Origin: Axinella damicornis | Lineage: Eukaryota; Porifera; Demospongiae; Axinellida; Axinellidae | Direction of reading: 5' to 3' | Assembly: GCA_963931865.1 (NCBI GenBank) | Contig: OZ007513.1 | Span: forward strand, 4,504,098 to 4,568,097 | DNA length: 64,000 nt | Part shown: one piece after another, positions 46,092 through 57,955 of the stretch | Layout: every line of letters begins with the position of its first letter | Position numbering within the stretch: the stretch's first letter is position 1 | Notes under the pieces: generated by a model | Databases searched by the model: none | Told to the model about the DNA's origin: nothing | What the model saw: the letters and a program-made list of their open reading frames with translations, nothing else | Position numbers and translations under genes: made by a program

Positions 46092-46164
46092 CTCTTCCGA
46101 CACTGATGGCCTCCCCCCACAAGAACACATCAGGAAAGGATCAAAGTGGTAAGTATATATGTGG
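46092..46164 (+). CDS. Candidate short first exon
   Basis: MVYSSSSDTDGLPPQEHIRK then GSK ends at GTG|GTAAGT. A possible second exon (46220-46260) follows an ATATAG acceptor and reads WLMDCSISILFTR in phase. It lies just 3' of the transposase gene on the opposite strand. Unrecognised and weak. Confidence 0.25.
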
Positions 46165-46480
46165 TGCAACTGCATGTGTACTGGTAATGTTATTTCATCT
46201 TGCATTATTATACATATAGGTGGTTGATGGACTGCAGCATTTCCATCTTATTTACACGGTTAGTTGACCATGACCTGTGCATGACTACATTTACTATTAA
46301 CTTTTATGGTGTCTATAACTATAGCAGGTTGTACTCACATAAAACTATTCTAGTTGTATGAAAGTCTTATATTAACTCCAGCTTAACACACGATAATTAT
46401 ATATACACGTACAAAAACAAGCCATGGTTATAATTTATTTATCACGTGTTAGTCACACTCTACAGTGTTAGGAAAAACTG

Positions 46481-49400
46481 CTACATATGCACGATCTGGA
46501 TATCAGCAAAATGCATATACACAACTTTCTGAACAATGGACTTCACAGGAATGACAGCTAGCCTTGAGGCAATTGGAGGATAACAGGGAGTAATGTGAGA
46601 AACAGATGCATTAGTAATTGAATCATTAGCAATCTTGACAGTTGCATGAGGAATTAACTCCTCAAGGATGGCATATAGCTGAACTCCGTTCGACTGAGGT
46701 AGTTCAGATTTGAACATGCAAAAGAATGATACTAGTCCAAATTTCTGCACACGCTCTTGTGCATCTTCATACACTATTGCATAGTTGTTATACCTTGTTG
46801 GCCGTTTATACATTTGTGAATGGTAAACCTCTCGTCTTAACAGAAGTCGTCCAAACTTGGTGATGACATCCGGAACTGAAGTTACAAAAGGTTCTAATAG
46901 CTCGTACATAGGTCTGTCCACATTCTGTTCAATACAGGCACCAATTGCAGCACACTCTTCATCAATTTGAGTAGAGCGTTTAGGGAAAATTGAAATTGCT
47001 CTGCTGTCAATCAACAACGATATTGTTTCGAAGTTAGCATCATCAGGGTCCACGAATTGGCTTGAAAGGTCCCATAATCTTTGGAGTGTACTAAATGACG
47101 ACAGTAATTTGTGACCCCACACATGCATGAGAATGCACCATTCTTGCTAGCTTACCATTTGTGTCTTCATGGTCAAAACATGATGTGGTAAAGAGTGGAC
47201 CTAAGTCCTTTACAGTGTCCGGAAGGTGAAGAAGCTGATGAATATTGCAGCCCAAGTAGCGCTCAGAATAGAGAGTTGGAAACATAAAATAAAAATGCTG
47301 TAGCAGTTTCCTACTTTTCTTGAGGGCACGTGCCTCCACTGACTTGCTGTTCAAAATGTAAATTGCCTCACAGAGTAGGACATAGTGCTGGTAGTAGACA
47401 TCTGGTAAAACCATATACATAACTGGAAGGGAGTAGAAAAACAGCCATGCTCTATATTCAGAAGCTTTCCAAAATTTCCTGTTAGATACAGCACGTGTAA
47501 CACGGGTTATCAAGCTGGGAGGTTGAATACTCTCTAAGCGTGAATCCACTAGAGAAACAGAGCGACTGCAAGACCAAATTTCACTGGAGAAAGCAGGATC
47601 AAACCAAAGGCGGATCAGCTGACGAACAACATTCAATAGCACACAGTGCATGTAATCAATAGCTGTGCCTCTGCAGATGTTATGGTGGGGAAAAGTCATT
47701 AAGCATGATCCAGGCCCTCGAATGCCATTCACAGTAGTATGCTCCTGCAAAGCCTGTTTTGCACTCTCTTCCATTGTCTGTACTGTACGAAGGGGACCAG
47801 TTGGATCAGTGGAAATGTATGGGAAAGTGTGGACATGTCCCCTGACGGTGTTAGTCGTTTTACCCGGTTGGGTACATCTTGGGCAACCGTAAAACCCATT
47901 ATGACCGATCGTGTTCAGTAGTAGTGCCTTAGCTGGTAGGTCACATGTGCTTGACAACAAAATCGCTCGACACTTGAAGCTACCACTCACGTCAGGCGAT
48001 TCCACTGTAATGCCATCTTTAAACAACTTGACCATAGCATCACGAAGGGGCTTGAGGAATGTGTTTATGGCAGGATGCATTTCACCGAGCCATATAGCAG
48101 CTATTATTTTATTCTTCATGAAGCAACGTATTTTCGCTGGTAGCTCATTAATTTTCAGATAGATTGGCCACATGCCATACTTTGAGGAGTAAAATAACTG
48201 CACACCATCAGTATTCAGCTGAAAGGATATGTTGTGGGGGTTTGCTAGAAATTGGCCTGGTTTCATCAAAGCTGTATATAACTGTCCATCGTACACATCC
48301 TCAATATCAGATTGATGCCTTTTGGTCCGCAAAAAACGATGCTGAAGTTGATTGTAAAATCCTGGCTGTCTCAACAAATTTTGAAGCTGCTCAAATATGG
48401 ATAATTCAATGAAATAAGACTGGTCAGGATTACTTAATCTCTCTCCACAGGCTACATTGGGACATTCTAACCGTAGGTCGTCAATACTGGTCTTGCAGGA
48501 AGGGCAGTAGTAGTGCCGCTTGAAGTTAAATTTTGTAGCTGCAAAGAACTTCTTGAATATATATAAGGATGTAATGCACAAGTTTGGAGACGGGCAATGC
48601 AAACTAATTATTTGCAGGAGGTCGCGAAGAGCAGCATCAGTTAGACCGTGGTTGATAACAAAGGACATGATGAGGATGACACTAAGTCCCACACTTATCT
48701 GAGCCCCATTGTACAAATCATGAGAGAAAGTATCTTCATGAGGCTCACAAGTATCAGATGGGGATGCTGTAGGTACGTAGGCATCTATGATATCGCCCAT
48801 TGTGACTGTTTCCATGTCATCGTCAGCAAATTCAAAGTCACTGGAGGTTGGCAGGTCATACGAGTCCTGTTGATTAGCACCTGCCTCACCATCATCTTGT
48901 GTACTGTCCTCTCCTAAAGCACCGTCACCAGTAGTAACATCACTGCAGTGGAGCTATAAGGATAAATCGAAAACACACTGAAAAAAATGTGTATGCCATG
49001 TTAAACTTCATATACAGGCTTAAAAGAAAGCTATCTAAACTTGTACGCAGCATTATGCCACCACACCTACTCCGACACACCGAAAGCTAGTCTCGGAACC
49101 AGCATAGGGAGGAGAAGGGGTTGGGCATTCAAGTTGTCCCCATGGAATGCAATTATCATGGGTAAATATAGCGCCTGCGATTGCTATCGATCAGCTCGTT
49201 GCTCCCCTTAACTTTGTCAAACACTCACAGCATAGCACACTGATTTGCCGTATCTAGTCACTGGCGGTACTGAAAGCCTGGTGAGAAATCAATATCATTC
49301 AATGGTTCTGATCGGCCAGGTCAGCATTCCGGCCTGGGGACAACTCGTGTAGGTGTGTGCCCTCACTCCCTGTGCAAAGACGTGTATGGCACCTATCCCT

Positions 49401-49770
49401 CAGTCTGGCTATATATATATATATTTTTTTTTTGTTGTTGTTGTTGTTGTTACTGTAGGTAGTGAAACCATCGGTGACAAAGACACTATAGTGCTGTATT
49501 TGGAGCAGGTAGGTTATTTGTAGTGGTGTGTGATCAATTCTATTGATGGAGTACTCAACAATACATACAAATCAGTCCTTAACTTACCTTGGTGGGGTTA
49601 CAGTCTAGTTCTTCCTCGTCGGTAGGAAAGAAACGCTTTCCTCCAGGAAAACTAGCAGTCAGTGAGCTGCCACATGCGCGCTCCCCACTACCACAGACGA
49701 GGTCACTGATAGCGCAGAGTTCATTTGCTGCCGGCAGTTGCACAGACAGCGTGGCACTTGGATTCGACAT
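46481..49770 (-). CDS. TNP2/CACTA-type DDE transposase, 2 exons, one frameshift
   Basis: Exon 1 is 49770-49588 (61 codons, MSNPSATLSV..., donor AAG|GTAAGT). Exon 2 starts at 48953 after a pyrimidine-rich TTATAG acceptor, phase 0, and continues LHCSDVTTGDGALGE. A zinc-like CPSC...CPNVACG precedes the transposase core. Likely catalytic residues are Asp in FQLNTDGVQLFYSS (48206-48208), Asp in STCDLPAKA (47940-47942, followed by GFYGCPRC) and Glu in CFDHEDTNG (47165-47167). WPIYLKINELP and IAAIWLGEMHP..NTFLKP are typical of metazoan TNP2-like proteins. Near 47095-47130 the frame shifts once, and homology continues as STLQRLWDLSSQF to the stop at 46481. An enzyme of this family cuts and pastes its own DNA in the nucleus. 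Only one lesion is visible, so the copy is young or the shift is an assembly error. Terminal repeats were not found. Confidence 0.85.
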
Positions 49771-49950
49771 ACCGGTAGTTTAACACGTCCAGTTACGACC
49801 TATAGCTAGGTTTGTACTCTAACATCACTAATGACATTAATTCTGATTGATCACGTGCTCCCTGCTCAGTGCGATGCACGTGGCACGTGATTCGCTGCAT
49901 GCGAGTACGAGTTCAAACTTGCCCATCGGTACGTTCTTGCAGCGAGAGTG
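49771..49950. promoter_or_regulatory. 180-bp divergent intergenic region
   Basis: Separates the start codons of the minus-strand transposase (49770) and the plus-strand BEN gene (49951). No TATA box stands out. CACGTG-like words (ATCACGTGCTCC, GCACGTGGCACGTGATT) occur three times between 49852 and 49890, suggesting E-box-type sites for a shared promoter (inference). Confidence 0.4.
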
Positions 49951-52900
49951 ATGGCTTCAAAGTACGTTCTCGTAGAATGGGAGTGCGATTGCAGCGTGTC
50001 TGTGGTTCCCTCTTCCCGTTTGAAGACAAGAGATGGGAAGCGGGTTACTCAGGCTTGGCCTGGCGGAGTGTTTGCAGGCAACATTCTTCAAGAAAGCGGT
50101 AGGAATCGCTAAATTCCTGTGCTGGAAAGTGTGCATGTGGCAACTTGTCCAAGAGCCTGTGTATGGTAAAATTCCGTTTTATGTAATTTTGTTGCACGCA
50201 TCGTCCGTCCCAGCGTAAGTCTGATATATTATCTGACAATGTAATGGACAGCCAGCCTACCTGGAACGTCCACTTGATTGCCTCGCTAATGGAATTACCC
50301 CCCCCCCCCCCCCCCCCCCCCCCCACCTTATCCGTAGTCTCGGATGCAGTGTTGGCCTATGTCAGCAAAATTTAGCTAATAGTTTACTGTCTTGAAGTCA
50401 CTAAAACACAATTGGAACTTTCTGTTCGTGTAATGTTTATATTTTGTGCAGACACCAAGAAAGAACTGGATTCCCAGGTGAAGGTGCTGGTGAAGGAGGC
50501 AGCAAGTCCCCACAAGAAGACTTCACCCAAGAAGACTTCACCCAAGAAGACCGCACCGAAGAAGACCGCACCGAAGAAGACCACTGTAAAAAAGGCTAAG
50601 GATCCAGAGACGAAAGGCAAGAGTGCTAAGGACAAGAGCGGAGAGAAAGGATCACAGAAAAAGAAACAGAAGCTGGCAGAAATTGAGAGGGTGCAGAAAG
50701 AAGCGAAATGGATGTTTCCTCCTGGGGAGAGTGAGGTAAAGTCAATGCTAATCAAGAGCCCAATGAAATGTTGTGGTGTGCTGGGAGGGTCCTAAGGATA
50801 CTAATTGAAATCTGAGATGTACTTGGAGGTGCAAATTGAACACTTTTCTGGTACAGGAAATTCTATTATGTAACCAGAGTTCATTTCAACTGGGCTGTAA
50901 GTACAGCGCTTTGCAGCGTTCTTGCAACATCCGGTTACAACAGCGCCAACAGTATTAACCAATCAAATGGAAGAACTATTTGAATTCTGCTCGCTGATTG
51001 GCTGATACAGTTGACACTCTGGTGACTGGATATTGCAAGAACGCTGCAAAACGCTGTAGACATGCTTGCTATGTTTTAACACTATGCCCAGGATTAGTTT
51101 TAACATATATAGCTTCCTGTGTTCTGTGGTGGGTACAATCCGTGGAATTGGCCTGGACTCACCCAAAGTTCCATAAAATGCCTTTTTCAGTGTAGGACAA
51201 GCTAAACATGCTTATTCGCTTATTCATTCACTAAAGTCACTTACTTAGCCTGCTGAAGCACTTTTTCAGGTCTTTCCTCAAGTCAGTAGAGGTCAAAGGT
51301 CACGTGCATATTTAATAAGCTTCAACACTGAGTTTGGTCATAGTCGTAGATTATAGTTTCTGCTAAAGGCTGGTGTTTAGTTGCTGCACAAATAAAATTA
51401 ATGCTCTTCTAATCTTTTCATTGAATCTTTAAGGTTACAGGATAGTGCTGCTGCACTTGTATGCTTCATACTTACCTGTCCTTTGATTGTTATGGCTGCT
51501 GTGTACACAATGCGGCATATCCACAGTGTGTTGTACAATCATCTGACAGAAAATAACTTGCTGGCTAAAGATCAATGGGGATTTACTGCCGGAAAATCTA
51601 CTGTGACTGCTCTTATATCCACTTTTAATGAAATTCTCCAGATGCTGGAATCTGGTGCCGACATCGCCCTTGTCTTTTTCGACTTACAAAAAGCTTTTGA
51701 TACAGTACCACATCTACCTCTTCTACAAAAGCTAAGGGATCATGGTTTGAATCCGCACATTCTTCAATGGATCACAAGTTACCTCTGTGACAGGAAACAA
51801 TTTGTTGTTGTCGACGGTGCATCCTCTGATACTACTCCTGTAACATCTGGTGTACCCCAGGGCTCGGTTTTAGGTCCACTATTATTCCTAGTGTATATAA
51901 ATTGTGCGTGCTCTCTGCCACTTACTAGTGGATCTAAACTAACAATGTATGCGGATGACATCCTGCTTTTCAAGCCCATCTACTGTCCTGAAGACTATCG
52001 ATACCTACAACAAGACATTGATGCTATCAATGGATGTACACGAGCTTGTCATCTCAAACTGAATCCATCCAAATGCAAATACATTATTGCTTCAAAGAAG
52101 AGACACCCCCTTTATCCATCTAGTGGATTGTTCCTGGGTAGCTGTATCATGGAGCAGGTGGACAGCTATCGATACTTAGGAGTTACAGTGACTTCTACAC
52201 TCAACTGGAACGACCACATTCAACATATCTGTAGTAAAGCCAGGAAACTCATTGGTATGTTACATAGACGGTTTTCCAGCTGGGCTGACACTAATACTTT
52301 GAGATGTCTCTATCTGACCTGCATAAGGCCTCATTTAGAATATGCATCTCAACTATGGGACCCATACACAAACAAAGCAGTCTCTGGAATCAGTGCAAAA
52401 ATTTGCATGTAAGGTCTGTCTGCAACAATGGAACCTTGACTATGACAGTATGCTACAACTTTTGAACTTTCCACCACTTTCCACTCGCCGCAACTTTCTG
52501 AAACTTACCACTATGTACAAAATTATCGGCAACTTCTCCTACTTTCCTCCAGGAGTATTTGTACAACATAACTTCCCATATAGCACCAACCAACACACTA
52601 ACTTTAGTAGGCCATTTGCTCGCACACAGTACATGTTTTCATCATTTGTACCTAGTGTCATTACTCTGTGGAATGCTTTACCTAATTCTGTTAAGCACGC
52701 ATCATCTATCTCTGTGTTTAAAAGATTGTTACATTCTATGTAGGTAGGTATATACTGTTTGTTTTCACCTTAAGGCTCATGTATCACATTAGCATTACTG
52801 CTACTCATGTTGCCTTGTGTTTATAACACGAATTTCATATAAAAAAATAAAAATAAAAAAAAATGCAATTTCGCTAGCATTGAAGCCTCATGCGCACTTG

Positions 52901-55900
52901 TCACTGCGACCACAAAACAATTAATTAGCATGGCTGTCAGTGGAGGCAGTTCCTGTACTTTGGCACAAGAAATAGCCTGCCATGTGTACGAGGGCGGACT
53001 TTTATGGACGTCTGCGGGGAATAGACTCCTCCCTCGAGGGACTGACGGAACTTTTTAGCGATTACTTGACCTGGAGTGGAGTTATGATCAGTGGACAGTT
53101 TTTGCTGCATGCATGAACTTACCTATGTGTGGTGCTTATGTGTATCGAGTTTCATTTCATATGGCCTTAGTGTAGTTGTCAAATTAATGAAAATATTTGT
53201 ATTTAGTGTTACTCACGTGACCCTCAACGAATCAGACGCCTCAGAATCGATCACATGACGGAGCATTAAATCGCTTATTGCACACTTTAGTGTGCATTAT
53301 CTAGATAATGCACACTTTTCAAAGATCAAAGGCTGTCTCGGGTCGGTGAGTTGCACTAAGTAGTTTAGATACCACTTTGCCGTGCATTACGGGCTTTAGT
53401 GCACTCGGGCAACCTAGTTAACGGTCTCGGGCGGATAATGCACTCGCCGAAATGCACGGCAAAGTGGTATATAAATATTACATATAAAATCACTATCCCG
53501 TAACCTTAATTCTGCTGTAGACCAGTGATTCAGAGGAAGATACCCATCAGCACAGGCCCCTCTCCACCTTGGGAGTTGGCCAACAGGCCCCTTCATTGGA
53601 ATGGAGCCCAGATGGAGACGGGGGAGCCAGAGTGCGCAACACTCAGGACCTAGACGGGGGAGCCAGAGTCCGCAACACTCGGGAAAGGGACCTAGACGGG
53701 GGAGCCAGAGTCCGCGTCCGCAACACTCAGGACCTAGACGGGGGAGCCAGAGTCCGCGTCCGCAACACTCAGGACCTAGACCGGGGAGCCAGAGTCCGCG
53801 TCCGCAACACTCAGGACCTAGACGGGGGAGCCAGAGTCCGCGTCCGCAACACTCAGGACCTAGACGGGGGAGCCAGAGTCCGCAGCACTCGGGAAAGGGA
53901 CCTAGACGGGGGAGCCAGAGTCTGCGTCCGCAACACTCAGGACCTAGACGGGGGAGCCAGAGTCCGCAATACAACGCGGGAATGGGACCTAGACAGAATC
54001 CGTGCTCAACAAAATGACTTACGCGAATGGGATAGCTCACCTGAATTAATGGACCAGGACAGGTTCAGCCCAGGAGCTAGAGTTGGCCAGGATACCCAGT
54101 GGGACCGGTACACGCCAACTGGGAGCTCTAGGAAACAGGATTCCCGTCGTATGTATACACCGCCATTCAGTCGTGGAAACTTGAGCAACGATGGCTACGA
54201 TGCCGACCATTCTCTCACGCCTTCCTCCAGGAGCAGCAGAGTTTACAGCATGGACAGGTCCTTTTCTCCAGCCAGTTCGAGTGGGGATTTCAGTGGTGAT
54301 CAGGTGAGTGAGTCATGCAGATATAGCCTCACTATTTATGTGGGCATACCCCACTTTAATTTAACACTTATCGTGTGATTTCTAGAGTGCCACGTGTATG
54401 CATCTGAAATGGTAACCATCTGAAATGGTAACGCATCAGAAGAGCCTGAAGACCATTAAGGGAATTTCAAGACTTGTGGAGCTGGATTACAGGTGCCGAA
54501 GTCAATGGTTTGAACCCCCCAATGTTACAGGCTCTTTCCTCCCACGCACGGTATGAGGAAATGAGCCTGGGTACGAGGCTATACATGCACGTACGTATAT
54601 ACGCACTACCTTCCACTTGTATATAGTCGCATGGCATTATTTTGTGACAGGTATAATTAATGTACATATGGTAATGACCGAGTCTTAAATGACATACCTT
54701 TTAACCAGGTGTTTCCCAATTTGTGTGTGGGTGTGTCATTCATGCAGAGTGTCAGAGTGGAGAAGCCACGACTTGTGGAACTTGTGGAGGGACTGGGAGT
54801 GTTCGTTCCAGCCCACAGCTTGTTGAGGGCTATCCGGACCAGCAAAAAGTCGTCTTCAGCCCTCCTCCGACAGCTGATGACAATCATTTTTACCGAGGAG
54901 GAAATGGCAACATGCAGTGTCCGAGGTCGAGGAAACCGGCCATGCCTTCCTACCCAGAAGATGGAGGCAGCATTAGGTATGGATCTCCACACAAAATAAC
55001 TAGTGGAATGCAGGACATTGGGGGGCGAGCCTGAGCAAAGTGCATGCACCGGGACATGCAAGGAGCAGTTGCACTGTCATCAGAATGTGACTGGGCAATG
55101 ATCATATATAGGCGACAGAAATTATGGCACTAAACATACACTTGTACACATCACAGCAACTGTGAGCTTTTATAGCTGAAGCCGGCACTCCAGCAGCAAC
55201 CGGCATCACCGCCCGGCCCGGCGGTAGCTATAGGCCCACGAGCAGTCACCGTCTGGTCCGCGGAGTGTCGCCACCGAGGAGGCAGAATGTTCGTGGTGCT
55301 CTAGCCAATGTCCACGAGTGGTCTCTCCTTCTTTGTTGTCGCCATCGTCCGTCGAACAGGTAGCTAGACGGTTCACGAGTCCTTGCATCGAGGAGGTGCG
55401 TGCTAGAGTTCGTTGAATTTAAATATTATTGTGCACGTGCAAGTGAAATTCGCTGATTTAAAATTTACGGTATTAGCAAGTCCAAGCAAGCAAGCAAGCA
55501 AGCAAACATACACACGCACTGCGCAATGAAGTCACGCTAGTGTGGGGCTCGCTCAGGCTCGCCCCAACTAGGTTAATGTAGAACATTGTGGGGTGAATTT
55601 GAGTGAGGTAGTAACGTGTAGGTGACACAGTGCTGGCCTCCCTAGTCTCAGCAGCCTTCCTCTCCTGCTGCAGTGCATGTACGTAGTCTGCAAGAACATA
55701 CTTGATGAGTGAGACAGCTTGGGTATAGGACTATGCATGTATAGGCACATGTGCTTGCAAATTGCAGCACGTGCGACATGACTGACCAGCTCAGCTAGCC
55801 CTGATGGATCTGCACATACTGACAGAACTCAACATTGAACATGTTAGTGGGGCTCGCTCATTCAAGTAGGTTCATATATGCACTTCGGCCACTCCCTACT

Positions 55901-56472
55901 CAGCCACTTTGTAGTTTGTAGCTCACATATTGTGTGTCACAGTGCCAGCACGAACAGGCAATGACGTGCAGCACTGCCATATATGTGTTTTGAGGACAAA
56001 AGGCTGATTGCTTGCCACAACACCACGTCAAGAGTCCATCTTGTTCAACTGACTCATTCCCAGACCATGCCCACTGATCGAACTTGACTTATTTCTATAG
56101 ATGTATTCCATAGCATCTTTTACCATAGAAACTGGACGGCAAAGAGCTCATATGATGTGGATATTGACCATATATAATGCCCTCCAGTTCCCATAGTAAA
56201 AGATGCGATCTATAATAGGATGCACACGATAACAATCTTATAAAAATCTTATATACAGTAAGATTTTTATCGTGTGCATCCTATAATAGATCATTCATAT
56301 TACATATAATGTATACCAATACACATGCAATTGATGCTTGTATGGATTATATTCTGTGTCTGCAGGGTATGTGCTATCTAAATACCCAACTGAGCGGCAG
56401 GAGTATCTCGTCAGACAGGCGAATGATAAGTGCAACCGGGTTAGGGCGCAGGTGCAGGGACGAAGATCATGA
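49951..56472 (+). CDS. BEN-domain protein, 5 exons
   Basis: Exons 49951-50098, 50452-50735, 53521-54303, 54709-54976 and 56366-56472 join with GT-AG introns in phases 1,0,0,1 to give 529 codons plus stop. Exon 1 (MASKYVLVEWECDCSVSVVP) is a small N-terminal module. Exon 2 is Lys-rich with KKTSPKKTSPKKTAPKK repeats, histone-H1-like and probably DNA-binding or nuclear. Exon 3 contains 8-9 copies of a 42-bp/14-residue repeat (DLDGGARVRVRNTQ) and a Ser/Arg-rich tail. Exons 4-5 form the BEN domain: PRLVELVEGLGVFVPAHSLL, then ALLRQLMTIIFTEEEMATCS, ending in YVLSKYPTERQEYLVRQAND and KCNRVRAQVQGRRS. BEN domains bind DNA and recruit repressors. Intron 1 has 27 C and intron 2 holds a TA-type MITE and a truncated LINE. 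The start is well supported by module order. A longer isoform is possible. Confidence 0.85.
50298..50324. repeat. 27-nt poly-C tract
   Basis: Uninterrupted C run in intron 1 of the BEN gene, 127 bp upstream of the exon 2 acceptor. Confidence 0.95.
50904..51056. mobile_element. 153-bp MITE with CAGCGCTTTGCAGCG ends
   Basis: The left end CAGCGCTTTGCAGCGTTCTT (onward GCAACATCCGG) is matched by the complement at the right end with two or three mismatches. TA flanks both sides (50902-50903 and 51057-51058). Probably Tc1/mariner-type, in intron 2 of the BEN gene. Confidence 0.75.
51512..52863 (+). pseudogene. 5'-truncated LINE (Jockey/CR1-like) with A-rich tail
   Basis: The reverse transcriptase begins abruptly at RHIHSVLYNHLTENNLLAKD. 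It continues with FFDLQKAFDTVPH, SGVPQGSVLGPLLFLVYIN, the catalytic MYADDILLF (51945-51965), LKLNPSKCKYI and SYRYLGVTV. A one-base shift near 52378 moves the frame to SLESVQKFACKVCLQQW, and the conserved LINE tail runs to FKRLLHSM, stop 52743. An A-rich tail (52841-52863) marks the 3' end. No endonuclease or ORF1 is present, which is the usual outcome of incomplete target-primed insertion. It lies in the sense orientation in intron 2 of the BEN gene. Confidence 0.9.
53275..53472. repeat. Palindromic TGCACAC / CACTTTGCCGTGCATT inverted repeats
   Basis: TTGCACACTTTAGTGTGCATTATC and its partial complement at 53283-53320, plus ATACCACTTTGCCGTGCATT (53369-53388), which recurs inverted at 53451-53472, form nested hairpins. 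Probably a MITE just upstream of BEN exon 3. Confidence 0.6.
53625..53975 (+). repeat. 42-bp coding minisatellite in BEN exon 3
   Basis: Unit GACCTAGACGGGGGAGCCAG plus AGTCCGCGTCCGCAACACTC AG. There are about 8-9 copies, some 36 bp or with a GGGAAAGG insertion, all multiples of 3, so the frame is kept. Confidence 0.92.
54977..56365. other. Intron 4 of BEN gene with two hairpin repeats
   Basis: AGCATCTTTTACCATAGAAA at 56114-56133 has an inverted partner near 56186-56209. GGATGCACACGATA at 56218-56231 has an inverted partner at 56269-56282, the two forming a second hairpin around an AT-rich centre. These look like small MITEs. A (GCAA)n run lies near 55485-55505. Confidence 0.55.
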
Positions 56473-56598
56473 AACTTCCTGTTTGTTCTAGCTTTGGGCC
56501 ATGACATTGTGTTTTTGTTGCACATGCATGCATGTAGTCTATATTGTATGTGTGCAACATGATCCGTTTCAGCTTATGTGGAACTAATTAATTGTTGC

Positions 56599-56805
56599 AT
56601 GCATGTATTGCCATATCTCATGCATGCAGCAAGCCTGTTGAGGGATGTTGCATGCTTGAGCCATGCATGTACTGCCATATATATCTCATGCATGCAGCAA
56701 GCCTGTTGAGGGATATTGCATGCTTGAGGCATGCATGTACTGCCATATATATCTCATGCATGCAGCAAGCCTGTTGAGGGATGTTGCATGCTTGAGCAAG
56801 CTGGC
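56599..56805. repeat. 68-bp tandem repeat, 3 copies
   Basis: Unit starting CATGCATGTACTGCCATATA and containing GCAAGCCTGTTGAGGGAT. Period 68 bp (GAGGG at 56640, 56708 and 56776). It merges on the right with the CTTGCTACAAGC repeat family. Confidence 0.9.
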
Positions 56806-57439
56806 TGCATGCCCACTACAGGCAAGCTTGTTTCAAGCTTGAAACAATATTGTGGCCACCATACAGCCACCTTTATAATACTTGCTGCAAGCTTTGGAGT
56901 GGCTTGCTAGGCAAGCTTGTAACAGCCTTGCTATAAGCCTGTTTCAAGTGTCCCTTTCAACAAGCTAGCTGAAGAAATGCTGCAATCTTGTTGGTTTATC
57001 AAAGGGTAGTAAAATCCTGTGCTCACGAGACACACTTGCAATACAATCCAGCCTGGCCCTTGTCGGTAAGTTGCCAGCCTTATGATGAAATGGCCTTGCC
57101 ACAAGTCATACAAACAGGACAATCTGCAGTCAACAACACCACTCTCAGTCCCCATTTTCAACGTGCTCGTGTGAGACATTGTATTGCGCATGCGGGAAGT
57201 TCCAATTTTATCGCTGCTACTATAAAATCGCTGAACAGCGATAACAGTAATTGTGGCAGTGTCTATCTACATGTAGAATCGTCATATCAACAATCCTACG
57301 CTGAACACCTACTATGATAACGGTGTGGATGGATTCATCCTTGCAAGCAACAAGGATGAATCCAAAGTGACAAAGCGTTAGGGCGAACTGTCCCATCGAG
57401 CTTCTGTGCTAGCACAGCCCAATGACTATTGTTCTGCAG

Positions 57440-57665
57440 TTGTTCAGTTGCCTCCTTCAAACCCCTTTGGATGTCGTGGGTCAGAGTGGACAACATTCTG
57501 GGACTCATTTGAGTCGGCTGTACACACAAATCCCGACTTGACTGGTGTGGATAAGTTTAATTACCTGCACTCACTCTTGGACACGTCAGCAGCTGAAGCA
57601 GTATCTGGGCTCAAACTCACGGCAGCTAATTATGAGCTGTTCTGTTCGATCATGGTGAAAACCCA
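57440..57665 (+). pseudogene. BEL/Pao-type gag fragment
   Basis: SEWTTFWDSFESAVHTNPDL, then VDKFNYLHSLLDTSAAEAVS and GLKLTAANYE is the conserved gag core of BEL/Pao LTR retrotransposons. Homology begins near VVQLPPSNPF and is lost after NYELF. No protease or RT adjoins in the same class. Confidence 0.75.
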
Positions 57666-57784
57666 GACCGGACCGGACCGACCGGAAGTAGTGATTAGTG
57701 TTTCTAAGTGAGATCCTCAAAATCGGGTTGTTGCTGTCGGCACACTTGAACCCACACGCTGTTGGCAGACTTGAACCCACATGG

Positions 57785-57955
57785 CTACTTCAAAATTGCT
57801 TTTGCTAGCCGTACCCTACAACTCCATGAGAAGAACTATGGTGTGACTGAACTGGAGGCCCTTGGAGTTGTATGGGCAGTCAAACATTAATTTTCGTCCA
57901 TACTTGTACGTGAAGTGTTCACTGACCATGTGGCGCTTAAGTCTCTGTTCAGCCC
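57785..57955 (+). pseudogene. Ty3/Gypsy RNase H fragment
   Basis: KIAFASRTLQLHEKNYGVTE, LEALGVVWAVKH, a stop where the family has F.PYL, then FTDHVALKSLFS. This is the RNase H segment of a Gypsy-like polyprotein. The expected NTPQPSGRL continuation is replaced by PPQATTP, the first unit of the 15-bp satellite. Confidence 0.8.

Noticed and set aside
53414..54040. 208-residue minus ORF rich in LWLPRLGPECCGR
   Set aside because: It is the complement of the coding minisatellite in BEN exon 3, whose plus frame has supporting splice sites and domains.
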